From Tidjanibacter sp. (GTDB lineage Bacteria; Bacteroidota; Bacteroidia; Bacteroidales; Rikenellaceae): DNA of 49,788 nucleotides. Positions 1 to 5,997 of the stretch are shown here, one piece after another (positions within the stretch are counted from its first letter, which is position 1; every line of letters begins with the position of its first letter). Location: contig JAGBFH010000012.1 in assembly GCA_017936605.1 (NCBI GenBank), positions 1 through 49,788 on the forward strand. The letters are read 5' to 3'. Below the pieces are notes generated by a model, which was not told the DNA's origin, ran no database searches, and saw only the letters and a program-made list of their open reading frames with translations. The translations under genes and the position numbers were made by a program.

Positions 1-33
1 ACGCGAGATACTACCAATAGAGTAGATAAGATT

Positions 34-143
<110 letters not shown>

Positions 144-146
144 TTT

Positions 147-190
147 TTGTGTTACCTATCCCCCAAACCCCCTTTCTGTAAAGGGGGCTT
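147..190 (+). repeat. 44-bp repeat with hairpin, copy 1
   Basis: This segment follows the 5S gene and recurs at 1331-1374 with one mismatch. It contains a hairpin of CCCCCTTT (168-175), loop CTGT and AAAGGGGG (180-187). It could act as the rRNA terminator, but no clear T-run follows, so it is called only as a repeat. The rest of 191-351 shows nothing I can assign. Confidence 0.8.
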
Positions 191-351
191 GTCGCTCCGC
201 TCCGATGAACAATCCGAAAGGGTTGACCTTTTTTGTGTTTACACGAAGGCAAGGTCTTACATCTGCCCACCGCTGTGTCGTTGGTCTTAAAAAAAGTGGC
301 GTATGAGAGAACCACACTGTTCGCTACATACGCCACTGAATTCACATTAAT

Positions 352-1176
352 TTACTCAATGGGAATCTGAATAATAGATAACCATTGTTCCGGGTCTTCC
401 TGATTCCACACTCCGTCAATGTAGGAGGTGCGAAGAGGCCCAGCAAGTTTGTAGCTTTGCTCTTCCATATAAGCAAAAGCTTCGGTTAATGACTCGTGGA
501 AGCGTTCATAAGGGCCAATGTGTTTCATACATAGTGCCTTGGGCACAGCTGAAAAACGCTTGAATTGAATGATGGTATTGTCTGTACCCATCTCTTCCAC
601 CTGTTCGCAATACTCGATGTCAATGTCTGTGGGGCGATACTCTTTGTTGTGCTCAATGGTGAAGCAATAGCCCGGCTCCGTACATTTGCATCCGAGGCGG
701 TGCATTTCGGGGCCAATTTTCTCTACACACAGCTTACCAAGAGCAGCATAATCAGAAATCACTTCACGATGGCTTGCCACAATAATCTCGGGCAAGGATT
801 GAATACTAAATTTTTCCATTTTTTTGATCTGTTTTTGAGAGTCCATCCATTTGAGCAGTTGACTACGGCGATCCATCAGCAGTTGCAATTGTCGCTCTGT
901 CTCATCTATCTTTTGAGTCAGTTGGTCGATGCTTGGCATCTGCGCACCATTCTCTATGAGCTCCTTTATCTCTTCGAGTGTAAAACCCTGCCGTTGGAGT
1001 CCGCGAATGGTGCCAAGCCTCTGCATCTGCTCGACACTATAATAACGGTAGCCTGTCCACTCATCCACTTCGTTGGGTATGAGCAACCCTTTTTGTTCGT
1101 AGTGGCGTAGGGTTTTCACCGTCACCTGCATCATCTGTGAGAACTCTCCGATTTTTAACTTTGTTAATTTACTCAT
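352..1176 (-). CDS. MerR-family regulator with GyrI-like effector domain
   Basis: This 274-residue protein is a two-part transcription regulator. Residues about 6-75 form a MerR winged helix-turn-helix (KIGEFSQMMQVTVKTLRHYE, then the GYRYY motif). Residues about 80-120 form the dimerisation coiled coil. Residues about 125-274 are a GyrI/AraC-E-type ligand-binding domain ending in the usual IQIPIE strand. By family (BmrR/TipAL-like), the C-terminal half would bind a small, often drug-like, ligand and trigger promoter distortion. It is monocistronic, with a dyad in its own promoter spacer (see 1205-1237) that suggests autoregulation. The true ligand cannot be read from sequence. It sits between two copies of a 44-bp repeat. 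Confidence 0.93.
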   Translation of the reverse strand: MSKLTKLKIGEFSQMMQVTVKTLRHYEQKGLLIPNEVDEWTGYRYYSVEQMQRLGTIRGLQRQGFTLEEIKELIENGAQMPSIDQLTQKIDETERQLQLLMDRRSQLLKWMDSQKQIKKMEKFSIQSLPEIIVASHREVISDYAALGKLCVEKIGPEMHRLGCKCTEPGYCFTIEHNKEYRPTDIDIEYCEQVEEMGTDNTIIQFKRFSAVPKALCMKHIGPYERFHESLTEAFAYMEEQSYKLAGPLRTSYIDGVWNQEDPEQWLSIIQIPIE

Positions 1177-1204
1177 AATCGTACGATTTGTTTGCTAGCG
1201 AGTG

Positions 1205-1237
1205 CAAAGTTAATACGTGCCCTTGGGTACGAGTCAA
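1205..1237 (-). promoter_or_regulatory. Promoter with MerR-type operator in the spacer
   Basis: Read on the minus strand, the -7 element is TAACTTTG (1205-1212) and a -33 TTG lies at 1235-1237, 22 bp apart. The long spacer holds an imperfect dyad, CGTGCCC (1216-1222) and GGGTACG (1225-1231), 6 of 7 pairs. An operator inside an over-long spacer is the classical MerR arrangement, so autoregulation is inferred. Confidence 0.6.
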
Positions 1238-1330
1238 GAGAAAAATGAAATATTTTCGGCAAAAAATATAAATATTTAGAATATTAGATGATTGTTTGGC
1301 ACTTATGGAGCGCATCCTGCCCGCCACTTA

Positions 1331-1374
1331 TTGTGTTACCTATCCCCCAAACCCCCTTTCTGTAAAGAGGGCTT
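1331..1374 (+). repeat. 44-bp repeat with hairpin, copy 2
   Basis: It is identical to 147-190 except for one base in the hairpin arm (GAGGG for GGGGG). The similarity continues upstream: 1320-1330 resembles 136-146, which is the last six bases of the 5S gene plus its T-run. This copy therefore looks like a duplication of the 5S tail and its downstream sequence, placed on the far side of the MerR gene. Confidence 0.8.
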
Positions 1375-1546
1375 ATTTGTGTTTTCACTTTTGTGCTTAA
1401 GGGTTCGTTTAGCCCCACCATAATTAATGCGTCACTCTGACGCCCGTTGCCACCTTAAATAGGTGGCTGTTTGCCGCCACCTATTTATACGAGCACCCCT
1501 CCAAACCTCCCCTTTCGTAGGGGAGGCTTTTTTGTGCTTTCACGAC

Positions 1547-1648
1547 GAGGATATGGGAGATATGGGAGATATGGGAGATATGGGAGAGATGGGAGAGATG
1601 GGGGAGATGGGGGAGATGGGCTCCTCCTCAAATTCACTAAATTCCCTA
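1547..1648 (+). repeat. 9-bp-period array, block 1
   Basis: Starting at 1547 the sequence reads in 9-bp units: GAGGATATG, GGAGATATG three times, GGAGAGATG twice, GGGGAGATG twice, then GGCTCCTCC, TCAAATTCA, CTAAATTCC, with no insertion or deletion. The unit changes along the tract rather than repeating exactly. It is followed by a CCCTCCCC-TAACTTA-GGGGAGGG type hairpin at about 1680-1704. Confidence 0.85.
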
Positions 1649-1740
1649 AACCAACAGACCTCTCCCGCCCTACGGGCACCCTCCCCTAACTTAGGGGAGG
1701 GAAAATAATTTTCCATTGTCAATTTTCCATTGTCAATATC

Positions 1741-1786
1741 ATTTTTGCCCTTTTTGCCCTTTTCGCCCCTTCGGCCCTTTGGGCCA
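1741..1786 (+). repeat. 9-bp-period array, block 2
   Basis: Units TTTTTGCCC, TTTTTGCCC, TTTTCGCCC, CTTCGGCCC and TTTGGGCC follow one another in register. Their reverse complements (GGGCAAAAA, GGGCGAAAA, GGGCC-type) match the units of the array at 36627-36671. Confidence 0.8.
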
Positions 1787-1830
1787 TTCAGCTCCGCTTT
1801 CATCGGGGAGGTTTTTTTGCTTTCACGATA

Positions 1831-2083
1831 GGAGAGATGTGAGAGATGGGAGAGATGTGAGAGATGTGAGAGATGTGAGAGATGTGAGATATGGGAGATA
1901 TGGGAGATATGGGAGATATGGGCCTTTACCTAATTCCCCAAAGTTCCTTAAGGCCCTTAATGTCCTATAAGACTTATAAGTCACATAAGCCCCATAAGAC
2001 CTATAGGGCCTTAATGACCTTAATGACTTTAGTGAGTTTGGGGAACCTGAACCTCCTCAATTTCCTTACATTCTCTAATTTCC
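1831..2083 (+). repeat. 9-bp-period array, block 3 (28 units in register)
   Basis: From 1831, 28 consecutive 9-bp units run without any insertion or deletion. They begin as GGAGAGATG and TGAGAGATG, pass through GGAGATATG, GGCCTTTAC, CTAATTCCC, TTAAGGCCC, TTAATGTCC, TATAAGACT, CATAAGCCC, CATAAGACC and TTAATGACC, and end as CTCAATTTC and TCTAATTTC-like units. Neighbouring units usually differ by one to four bases while distant units are unrelated. No single frame encodes a convincing protein. Confidence 0.85.
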
Positions 2084-2107
2084 CTCCAATAATTCAAAAA
2101 AACTGTT

Positions 2108-2115
2108 TATCTTTG
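2108..2115 (+). promoter_or_regulatory. Bacteroidota -7 promoter element of the CatA-like gene
   Basis: TATCTTTG fits TAnnTTTG and lies 31 bp before the start codon. No TTG is seen at the expected -33 distance, so this is a partial match only. Confidence 0.5.
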
Positions 2116-2146
2116 CGCCCATTTTCACAAATTAATAGCATACTTT

Positions 2147-2767
2147 ATGGCACATTCAGTTGATCCCAAGCAGACCTCGCGTGCGTTTGCATACGAATTT
2201 TGGATGAAGGCTCCTAACCCAATGGTGACATTTATCAAGACTATTGATGTAACAAGACTTGTTAAAGTCAGCAGGAGGAAAGGCCTGAAATTCAATATGT
2301 TGCTCGATTGGTGTATAGGTAAGGCCGCCGCACCCATCAAGGAGTTCTATATGCTGCCGGTGGGCACGGAACTCGTACAGTATGACTCTATTGCTGTGAA
2401 CACAATTGTGAAGAACAAGACCGGAGAGGTGAGTTCGTGCGACATCCTCTTTGATGACAATTTAGAGGAGTTCAACAAGCAGTATCTGCATCATACGGCC
2501 GAAGTTGCTGCCACCTGTCAGGACAGGGATTTATCTGAGGGTAGTATGGTCATCGGCACATCTGCAATCATCGACACCGAGATAGACGGCGCCATTGGTA
2601 TGAATAGCGGTATTTTCAACAATCCATTCATTATTTGGGGCCGATACAAGAGGCGTTTTTTCCGCTACTATTTGACCATCTCATTCCAGTTCCACCATAC
2701 CCAAATGGATGGTGCTCACGCGGGTCGCTTCCTTGCTGCCCTGCAAAACGAGATAGACAAGATTTAG
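2147..2767 (+). CDS. CatA-like O-acetyltransferase
   Basis: This 206-residue protein belongs to the chloramphenicol acetyltransferase fold (PF00302 family), which moves acetyl from acetyl-CoA to a hydroxyl; active enzymes are trimers. The C-terminal active-site motif is visible as HHTQMDG at about residues 183-189, the family HHxxxDG with the catalytic second His. The length (206 against about 215) and the C-terminal GAHAGRFL helix fit. Divergence from classical CAT in the N-terminal half means chloramphenicol resistance cannot be assumed; the substrate may be another alcohol. It is a single gene between a repeat tract and a convergent methyltransferase gene. Confidence 0.88.
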   Translation: MAHSVDPKQTSRAFAYEFWMKAPNPMVTFIKTIDVTRLVKVSRRKGLKFNMLLDWCIGKAAAPIKEFYMLPVGTELVQYDSIAVNTIVKNKTGEVSSCDILFDDNLEEFNKQYLHHTAEVAATCQDRDLSEGSMVIGTSAIIDTEIDGAIGMNSGIFNNPFIIWGRYKRRFFRYYLTISFQFHHTQMDGAHAGRFLAALQNEIDKI

Positions 2768-2848
2768 GTGGGGGAGCGGCCAATAACTCTCCCACAGACC
2801 TCTTTTGCCCTAAACGCCCCCCCTTTCTTAATTTACTGGAGGGGTTTT

Positions 2849-2891
2849 CCACTGGGGCTAATGAGGCTAATAAGTCCTATAGCCCCAGTGG
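2849..2891. terminator. Perfect 12-bp inverted repeat between convergent genes
   Basis: CCACTGGGGCTA (2849-2860) and TAGCCCCAGTGG (2880-2891) are perfect complements with a 19-base loop. The site lies between the 3' ends of the CatA-like and methyltransferase genes, so a bidirectional terminator is likely, although T-runs are poor. The stretch 2856-2891 also reads as 9-bp units (GGCTAATGA, GGCTAATAA, GTCCTATAG), the same vocabulary as the arrays. Confidence 0.5.
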
Positions 2892-2934
2892 ATATTTTGC
2901 CTATCTACCTTGCCCGTAGGCTTCCGACAAGGCT

Positions 2935-3705
2935 TTACCGTTTCCGGGCGATATAGAACACATAGCCGTAGTGTTGGCCGTAGCGAGCGTACATCTCGGC
3001 CTCGTGGCGTTGGTTCTCGACCAGCATTTCTGCTGTTGGGTTCCCTCTATGTCGGCTCAGAAACACCTCTTGTGCAGCGCGTTGTGGCTCGTAGAAATTC
3101 TCCGTCCAGCACTCTTGCGGGAGCACAAACCACTCTATTGTCCGGTAGCCGGCCTCCTCAATTATCTTCAGATTGCTCTCGATGGTTCCCATTTGAGGGT
3201 AGGCTTCCTGCCAGAAATTCTCAATCTCCTCGGGGCGTTCTTCGGTGAGCCAAGTGGCATCCGTAAAGGCAATGTGCCCTTCGTCCTTGAGCAATGGGGA
3301 CCAAATTTTTAGCCCGCTTTCGATACCAATGTTATATATAGCCCCCTCGCACCAGATAGTGTCGAGCGACCTGGGCGCAAAGGGAAGTTTATCCATCGAG
3401 GCGTGCAATGTGTGGATATTCAGGCCCTTAGTTTGTGCTCTCTGTTGGACTTTCTGTAGGAATGTGTCGAATATGTCCACTGCAATAACTTGTGCTTTGG
3501 TCGTTTCGGCAATGATGAGAGCCGAAGAGCCTGTGCCACAGCCGAGGTCGGCGATGGTGGCATTTGGTCCCGGGGCACCGATGATATTTAGGGCCTTGAG
3601 AGTCATTTCTCGGCTGCCCGGTCCTTGGCGCTCGGTCAGTGAGAAGTATTCGCAAATGAGGTTAAAATCGAAGTCGTGGATATTGCTTTTGTTTTCGTTA
3701 TTCAT
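2935..3705 (-). CDS. Class I SAM-dependent methyltransferase
   Basis: This 256-residue protein has the Rossmann-fold SAM site: motif I DLGCGTG at residues 53-59, an acidic residue in AVDIFD about 20 residues later, and a GAIYNIGI segment typical of Methyltransf_11/25 proteins. The C-terminal half is rich in aromatic and acidic residues and may form the substrate site. It resembles small-molecule methyltransferases, but the substrate is not evident. It is a single gene with an unusually long AT-rich leader. Confidence 0.88.
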   Translation of the reverse strand: MNNENKSNIHDFDFNLICEYFSLTERQGPGSREMTLKALNIIGAPGPNATIADLGCGTGSSALIIAETTKAQVIAVDIFDTFLQKVQQRAQTKGLNIHTLHASMDKLPFAPRSLDTIWCEGAIYNIGIESGLKIWSPLLKDEGHIAFTDATWLTEERPEEIENFWQEAYPQMGTIESNLKIIEEAGYRTIEWFVLPQECWTENFYEPQRAAQEVFLSRHRGNPTAEMLVENQRHEAEMYARYGQHYGYVFYIARKR

Positions 3706-3903
3706 ATTATTATTTGCTGGAATTAATTATTTATTAATTCAATTAATTGCGTAATTAATCCTAATTAATTATTTATTTAATTGATTTTTTGGGAGTTATT
3801 CTTGTGTTTTGGGCATAACAACCCGCTCCCTGAACGAAGTTGGGAGTGACCTTTGCCGCGCGCGGCGGCTTTATGCAATATCCAAGTAGTTGATCATCCG
3901 ACA
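3706..3903. other. AT-rich leader of the methyltransferase gene
   Basis: This 198-bp stretch separates the methyltransferase start codon from its likely promoter. At about 3719-3787 it contains repeated AATTAATT blocks able to pair with each other. At about 3854-3863 lies a GC-rich GCCGCGCGCGGC palindrome. No ORF is supported. It may be a regulated 5' leader, but no known riboswitch is recognised. Confidence 0.4.
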
Positions 3904-3934
3904 CAAAGATATATTTTTCTGTTCAAATCAGCAA
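3904..3934 (-). promoter_or_regulatory. Promoter of the methyltransferase gene
   Basis: Read on the minus strand: -33 TTG (3932-3934), a 20-bp spacer, then TATCTTTG (3904-3911), a full match to the Bacteroidota consensus. It implies a leader of about 190 nt. A plus-strand -7 box lies close by at 3951-3958. Confidence 0.6.
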
Positions 3935-3950
3935 TTTTTTATTTATACAT

Positions 3951-3958
3951 TATTTTTG
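3951..3958 (+). promoter_or_regulatory. Candidate -7 element upstream of the truncated GyrI copy
   Basis: TATTTTTG fits TAnnTTTG and lies 41 bp before the ATG at 4000. No TTG is seen at the expected -33 position. It is probably the original promoter of the GyrI-like gene, whose full copy now lies 1.2 kb downstream. Confidence 0.4.
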
Positions 3959-3999
3959 TGTAAGGCTTTTTGTGATTAATTAATAATAATTATTTCGAT

Positions 4000-4167
4000 A
4001 TGGCTTTTGATTTCAAGAAGGAGTACAAGGAGTTCTATATGCCTGGGGCGAGGCCGCAGTTGGTGGAGGTGCCCGAGGCCAACTACCTTGCTGGGCAGAG
4101 GCTGCTTGCAGGCTATGCTCTTGCTTCTGGTATCGGTCCGTTGGGGAGATGTTCGGTTGGCCAGTAA
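4000..4167 (+). pseudogene. Truncated 5' copy of the GyrI-like gene
   Basis: Bases 3992-4093 repeat 5222-5323, the leader and first 31 codons of the GyrI-like gene, with one silent difference (TAC/TAT at codon 9). After the shared segment the reading frame continues with unrelated residues (GQRLLAGYALASG and on) to a TAA at 4165, giving a 55-residue chimera with no complete domain. It is therefore called a gene fragment left by a duplication. The tail from 4094 was not matched to anything else in the window. Confidence 0.85.
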
Positions 4168-4193
4168 TAGAATATATTTTTTTTCGTGATGAC

Positions 4194-4242
4194 TTGCATA
4201 AATCGATTATATCGTTTACCTTTGTATCGGCAGACGATATAA
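4194..4242 (+). promoter_or_regulatory. padR promoter with straddling palindromic operator
   Basis: TTG (4194-4196), a 20-bp spacer and TACCTTTG (4217-4224) form a textbook Bacteroidota promoter. A perfect 9-bp inverted repeat, TTATATCGT (4207-4215) and ACGATATAA (4234-4242), flanks the -7 element. A dimeric PadR protein bound there would block RNA polymerase, so negative autoregulation of the padR unit is inferred. Confidence 0.7.
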
Positions 4243-4277
4243 CGATAGGCGAAATAAATAATGTAACTTATTAACCG

Positions 4278-4595
4278 ATGAATACAGCAAATAATGCATT
4301 AACTGAGGCGGTCTATTACATCCTACTTGCGCTGGTGGAGCCGATGCACGGCTACGGAATTATGCAGCAGACGGCTGCATTGAGCAATGGTAGAGTGCGA
4401 CTTTCGGCGGGAACGCTCTATGGGGCATTGGCTTCGTTGCTCGACAAGGGGTGGATTGAGCAGCTCCCAGATGATGGTCGTAAAAAAGATTATCGAATAA
4501 CGGCAGCAGGTCGCAAGGTGTTGGAACAAGAGCTTTTGCGTCTTGCGGAGCTGCTCGAGAATGGTCGAAATATATTAAATAGTCCAAGCGAATAA
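4278..4595 (+). CDS. PadR-family transcriptional regulator
   Basis: This 105-residue winged-helix protein has the PadR N-terminal pattern: a helix (AVYYILLALVE), the MHGYGIMQQ recognition segment, LSAGTLYGALASLLDKGWIE, and the wing DGRKKDYRITAAGRKVLEQEL. It is of the short type without a separate C-terminal domain (PadR-s1-like). Such repressors usually sense lipophilic or phenolic compounds and control the adjacent membrane protein or transporter. The next gene starts 24 bp downstream and encodes a DUF2812 membrane protein, the common partner of PadR. It is probably autoregulated through the operator at 4207-4242. Confidence 0.95.
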   Translation: MNTANNALTEAVYYILLALVEPMHGYGIMQQTAALSNGRVRLSAGTLYGALASLLDKGWIEQLPDDGRKKDYRITAAGRKVLEQELLRLAELLENGRNILNSPSE

Positions 4596-4619
4596 GTTTA
4601 TTCTAAACAGCTAACAATT

Positions 4620-5216
4620 ATGGAGAAGAAGGAGATAAGGAAGATTTGGCGATTCTATTCTATTGCCGACTACGAGAAGGAGGAGGCTTTTTTGAATGAA
4701 ATGGCACGAGCAGGATGGAATCTTACGGCTGTAGGTTTTTGTCAATATATCTTCCGTCGCGGCAACGAAGGAGAGTATATTTATAAACTCGATATGGTGG
4801 AGCGCACTGAGTCCGACCAGGTGAAAGAGAGCTATTTCAACTTCCTTACCGATTGCGGAATACGCGTTGTGGGTGAGTTTAAGGATTGGATTTATCTCCA
4901 AAAGCGCGCCTCGGAAGGACCCTTTGATATGAAGAACGACACATATGCCAAGTTGCGCCAAGTGAATAAGGTCTATTCGTTTTCGTTGCGTACTGTATGT
5001 AACTTGTTGCGCATCTTTGCTGTTATAGTGCTGGTACTTATTCTTTTGCAGGTGTTAATGTCGGCAAATGTAAGGGTTGCGGAATTTTGTGGTGGCGCAA
5101 TGCTCGGTGTGGGCATCGGCAGCTTGATAGCCCTGGTTATTATATGGGTACCCATCGTCAATAAACTTCGTCGCAAGGTCAATAAACTTATTGACGACAT
5201 AGGTGTAAATCTGTAA
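4620..5216 (+). CDS. DUF2812 membrane protein
   Basis: This 198-residue protein has an N-terminal soluble DUF2812 domain (about residues 1-115; IWRFYSIADYEKEEAFLNEMARAGWNL pattern) followed by two predicted membrane helices (about 127-147 and 155-178) and a short basic C-terminal tail. DUF2812 proteins are typically encoded beside PadR regulators; their biochemical role is unknown to me. It lies in the padR transcription unit, 13 bp before the GyrI-like gene. Confidence 0.85.
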   Translation: MEKKEIRKIWRFYSIADYEKEEAFLNEMARAGWNLTAVGFCQYIFRRGNEGEYIYKLDMVERTESDQVKESYFNFLTDCGIRVVGEFKDWIYLQKRASEGPFDMKNDTYAKLRQVNKVYSFSLRTVCNLLRIFAVIVLVLILLQVLMSANVRVAEFCGGAMLGVGIGSLIALVIIWVPIVNKLRRKVNKLIDDIGVNL

Positions 5217-5221
5217 CAATC

Positions 5222-5323
5222 ATTTCGATATGGCTTTTGATTTCAAGAAGGAGTATAAGGAGTTCTATATGCCTGGGGCGAGGCCGCAGTTGGTGGAGGT
5301 GCCCGAGGCCAACTACCTTGCTG
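5222..5323 (+). repeat. 102-bp direct repeat, downstream copy
   Basis: It matches 3992-4093 with a single mismatch and covers the leader and first 31 codons of the GyrI-like gene. Weaker similarity (14 of 16) continues to about 5206. The two copies lie 1,230 bp apart and enclose padR and the DUF2812 gene, so homologous recombination between them would delete both regulator and membrane protein. Confidence 0.95.
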
Positions 5324-5862
5324 TGCGCGGCAAAGGCGACCCCAACGAGGAGGCCGGTGAGTACAAAAAGGCCATAGAGATGCTCTACTCGGTGGCCTAC
5401 ACTCTGAAGATGAGTTATAAGGGCGGCCGCCAGATTGAGGGCTTCTTTGAGTATGTAGTGCCGCCGCTGGAGGGTTTCTGGTGGCAGGAGGGCATCTGTG
5501 GTGTCGACTTGGCGCACAAGGAGTTATTCTCGTGGATTTCGGTCATCCGCCTGCCCGACTTCATCACCCGCGAGGACTTCGAGTGGGCAGTGCAGACGGC
5601 CACAAAGAAGAAAAAAATAGACTGCTCAAAGGTGGAGTTCCTCACCATCAGGGAGGGCCTCTCGGTGCAGATTATGCACATCGGGCCCTACGATGACGAG
5701 CCGCAAAGTGTGGCACTTATGCACGCGTGGGCCGAGCAGAACGGCTATGAGATAGACCTCTCCGAGGAGCGCTTGCACCACGAAATATATCTCTCTGACG
5801 CCCGCAAAACCCCGCCCTCAAAGCTCCGCACCGTCATCCGCCACCCTGTTCGCAAGAGGTAG
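5230..5862 (+). CDS. GyrI-like small-molecule binding protein
   Basis: This 210-residue stand-alone GyrI-like (SHS2/AraC-E effector) domain shows the family strands VEVPEANYLAVRGKG near the N terminus and SVQIMHIGPYDDEPQSVALMHAW around residues 142-165, and ends in IYLSDARKTPPSKLRTVIRHPV. Homologues bind small molecules and some hydrolyse cyclopropanoid or cytotoxic compounds; which applies here is unknown. It is the third gene of the padR unit. Its native 5' region appears also at 3992, so it seems to have come under PadR control by duplication. Confidence 0.9.
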   Translation: MAFDFKKEYKEFYMPGARPQLVEVPEANYLAVRGKGDPNEEAGEYKKAIEMLYSVAYTLKMSYKGGRQIEGFFEYVVPPLEGFWWQEGICGVDLAHKELFSWISVIRLPDFITREDFEWAVQTATKKKKIDCSKVEFLTIREGLSVQIMHIGPYDDEPQSVALMHAWAEQNGYEIDLSEERLHHEIYLSDARKTPPSKLRTVIRHPVRKR

Positions 5863-5914
5863 GTGGAGTCGGAGGCATAACGCAGATGAGTGGGCCGAAT
5901 TTAGGCGCACAAGG

Positions 5915-5956
5915 AAATCCCCTCCTCAGTTGCCAATGCAACTGAGGAGGGGATTT
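5915..5956. terminator. Strong bidirectional terminator
   Basis: A perfect 18-bp stem (5915-5932 with 5939-5956) and a 6-base CCAATG loop, with A/T ends on both sides, lie between the convergent GyrI-like and proS genes. Confidence 0.9.
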
Positions 5957-5997
5957 ATCGCGCAGTGCAGCGTCAAAGACGCCGCCGATATGCTTTT

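Larger units (their letters stand above)
1177..2146. other. 970-bp gene-free repeat region
   Basis: No gene is supported between the MerR and CatA-like genes. Open frames here are low-complexity by-products of repeats. It holds, in order: the MerR promoter, copy 2 of the 44-bp repeat (1331-1374), C-run/G-run hairpins (about 1509-1525 and 1680-1704), two similar segments ending in CTTTCACGA (about 1521-1544 and 1805-1828) each leading into an array of 9-bp units, a 14-bp tandem (ATTTTCCATTGTCA twice, about 1709-1737), and the CatA promoter. Confidence 0.85.

Noticed and set aside
1547..2083. The arrays as a CRISPR locus
   Set aside because: The unit is 9 bp with no constant repeat and no spacers of about 30 bp, and there are no cas genes nearby.
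1463..2163. Short open frames over the 9-bp arrays, including ones with Gly-X-X or Ile-Ser-Pro triplets, as possible collagen-like proteins
   Set aside because: A 9-bp period creates three-residue repeats in any frame. The frames that look collagen-like cover only a few units, change frame and strand between loci and lack start signals.
2147..2767. A direct call of chloramphenicol resistance
   Set aside because: The HHxxxDG active site is present, but the sequence is too divergent from characterised CATs to assign the substrate.
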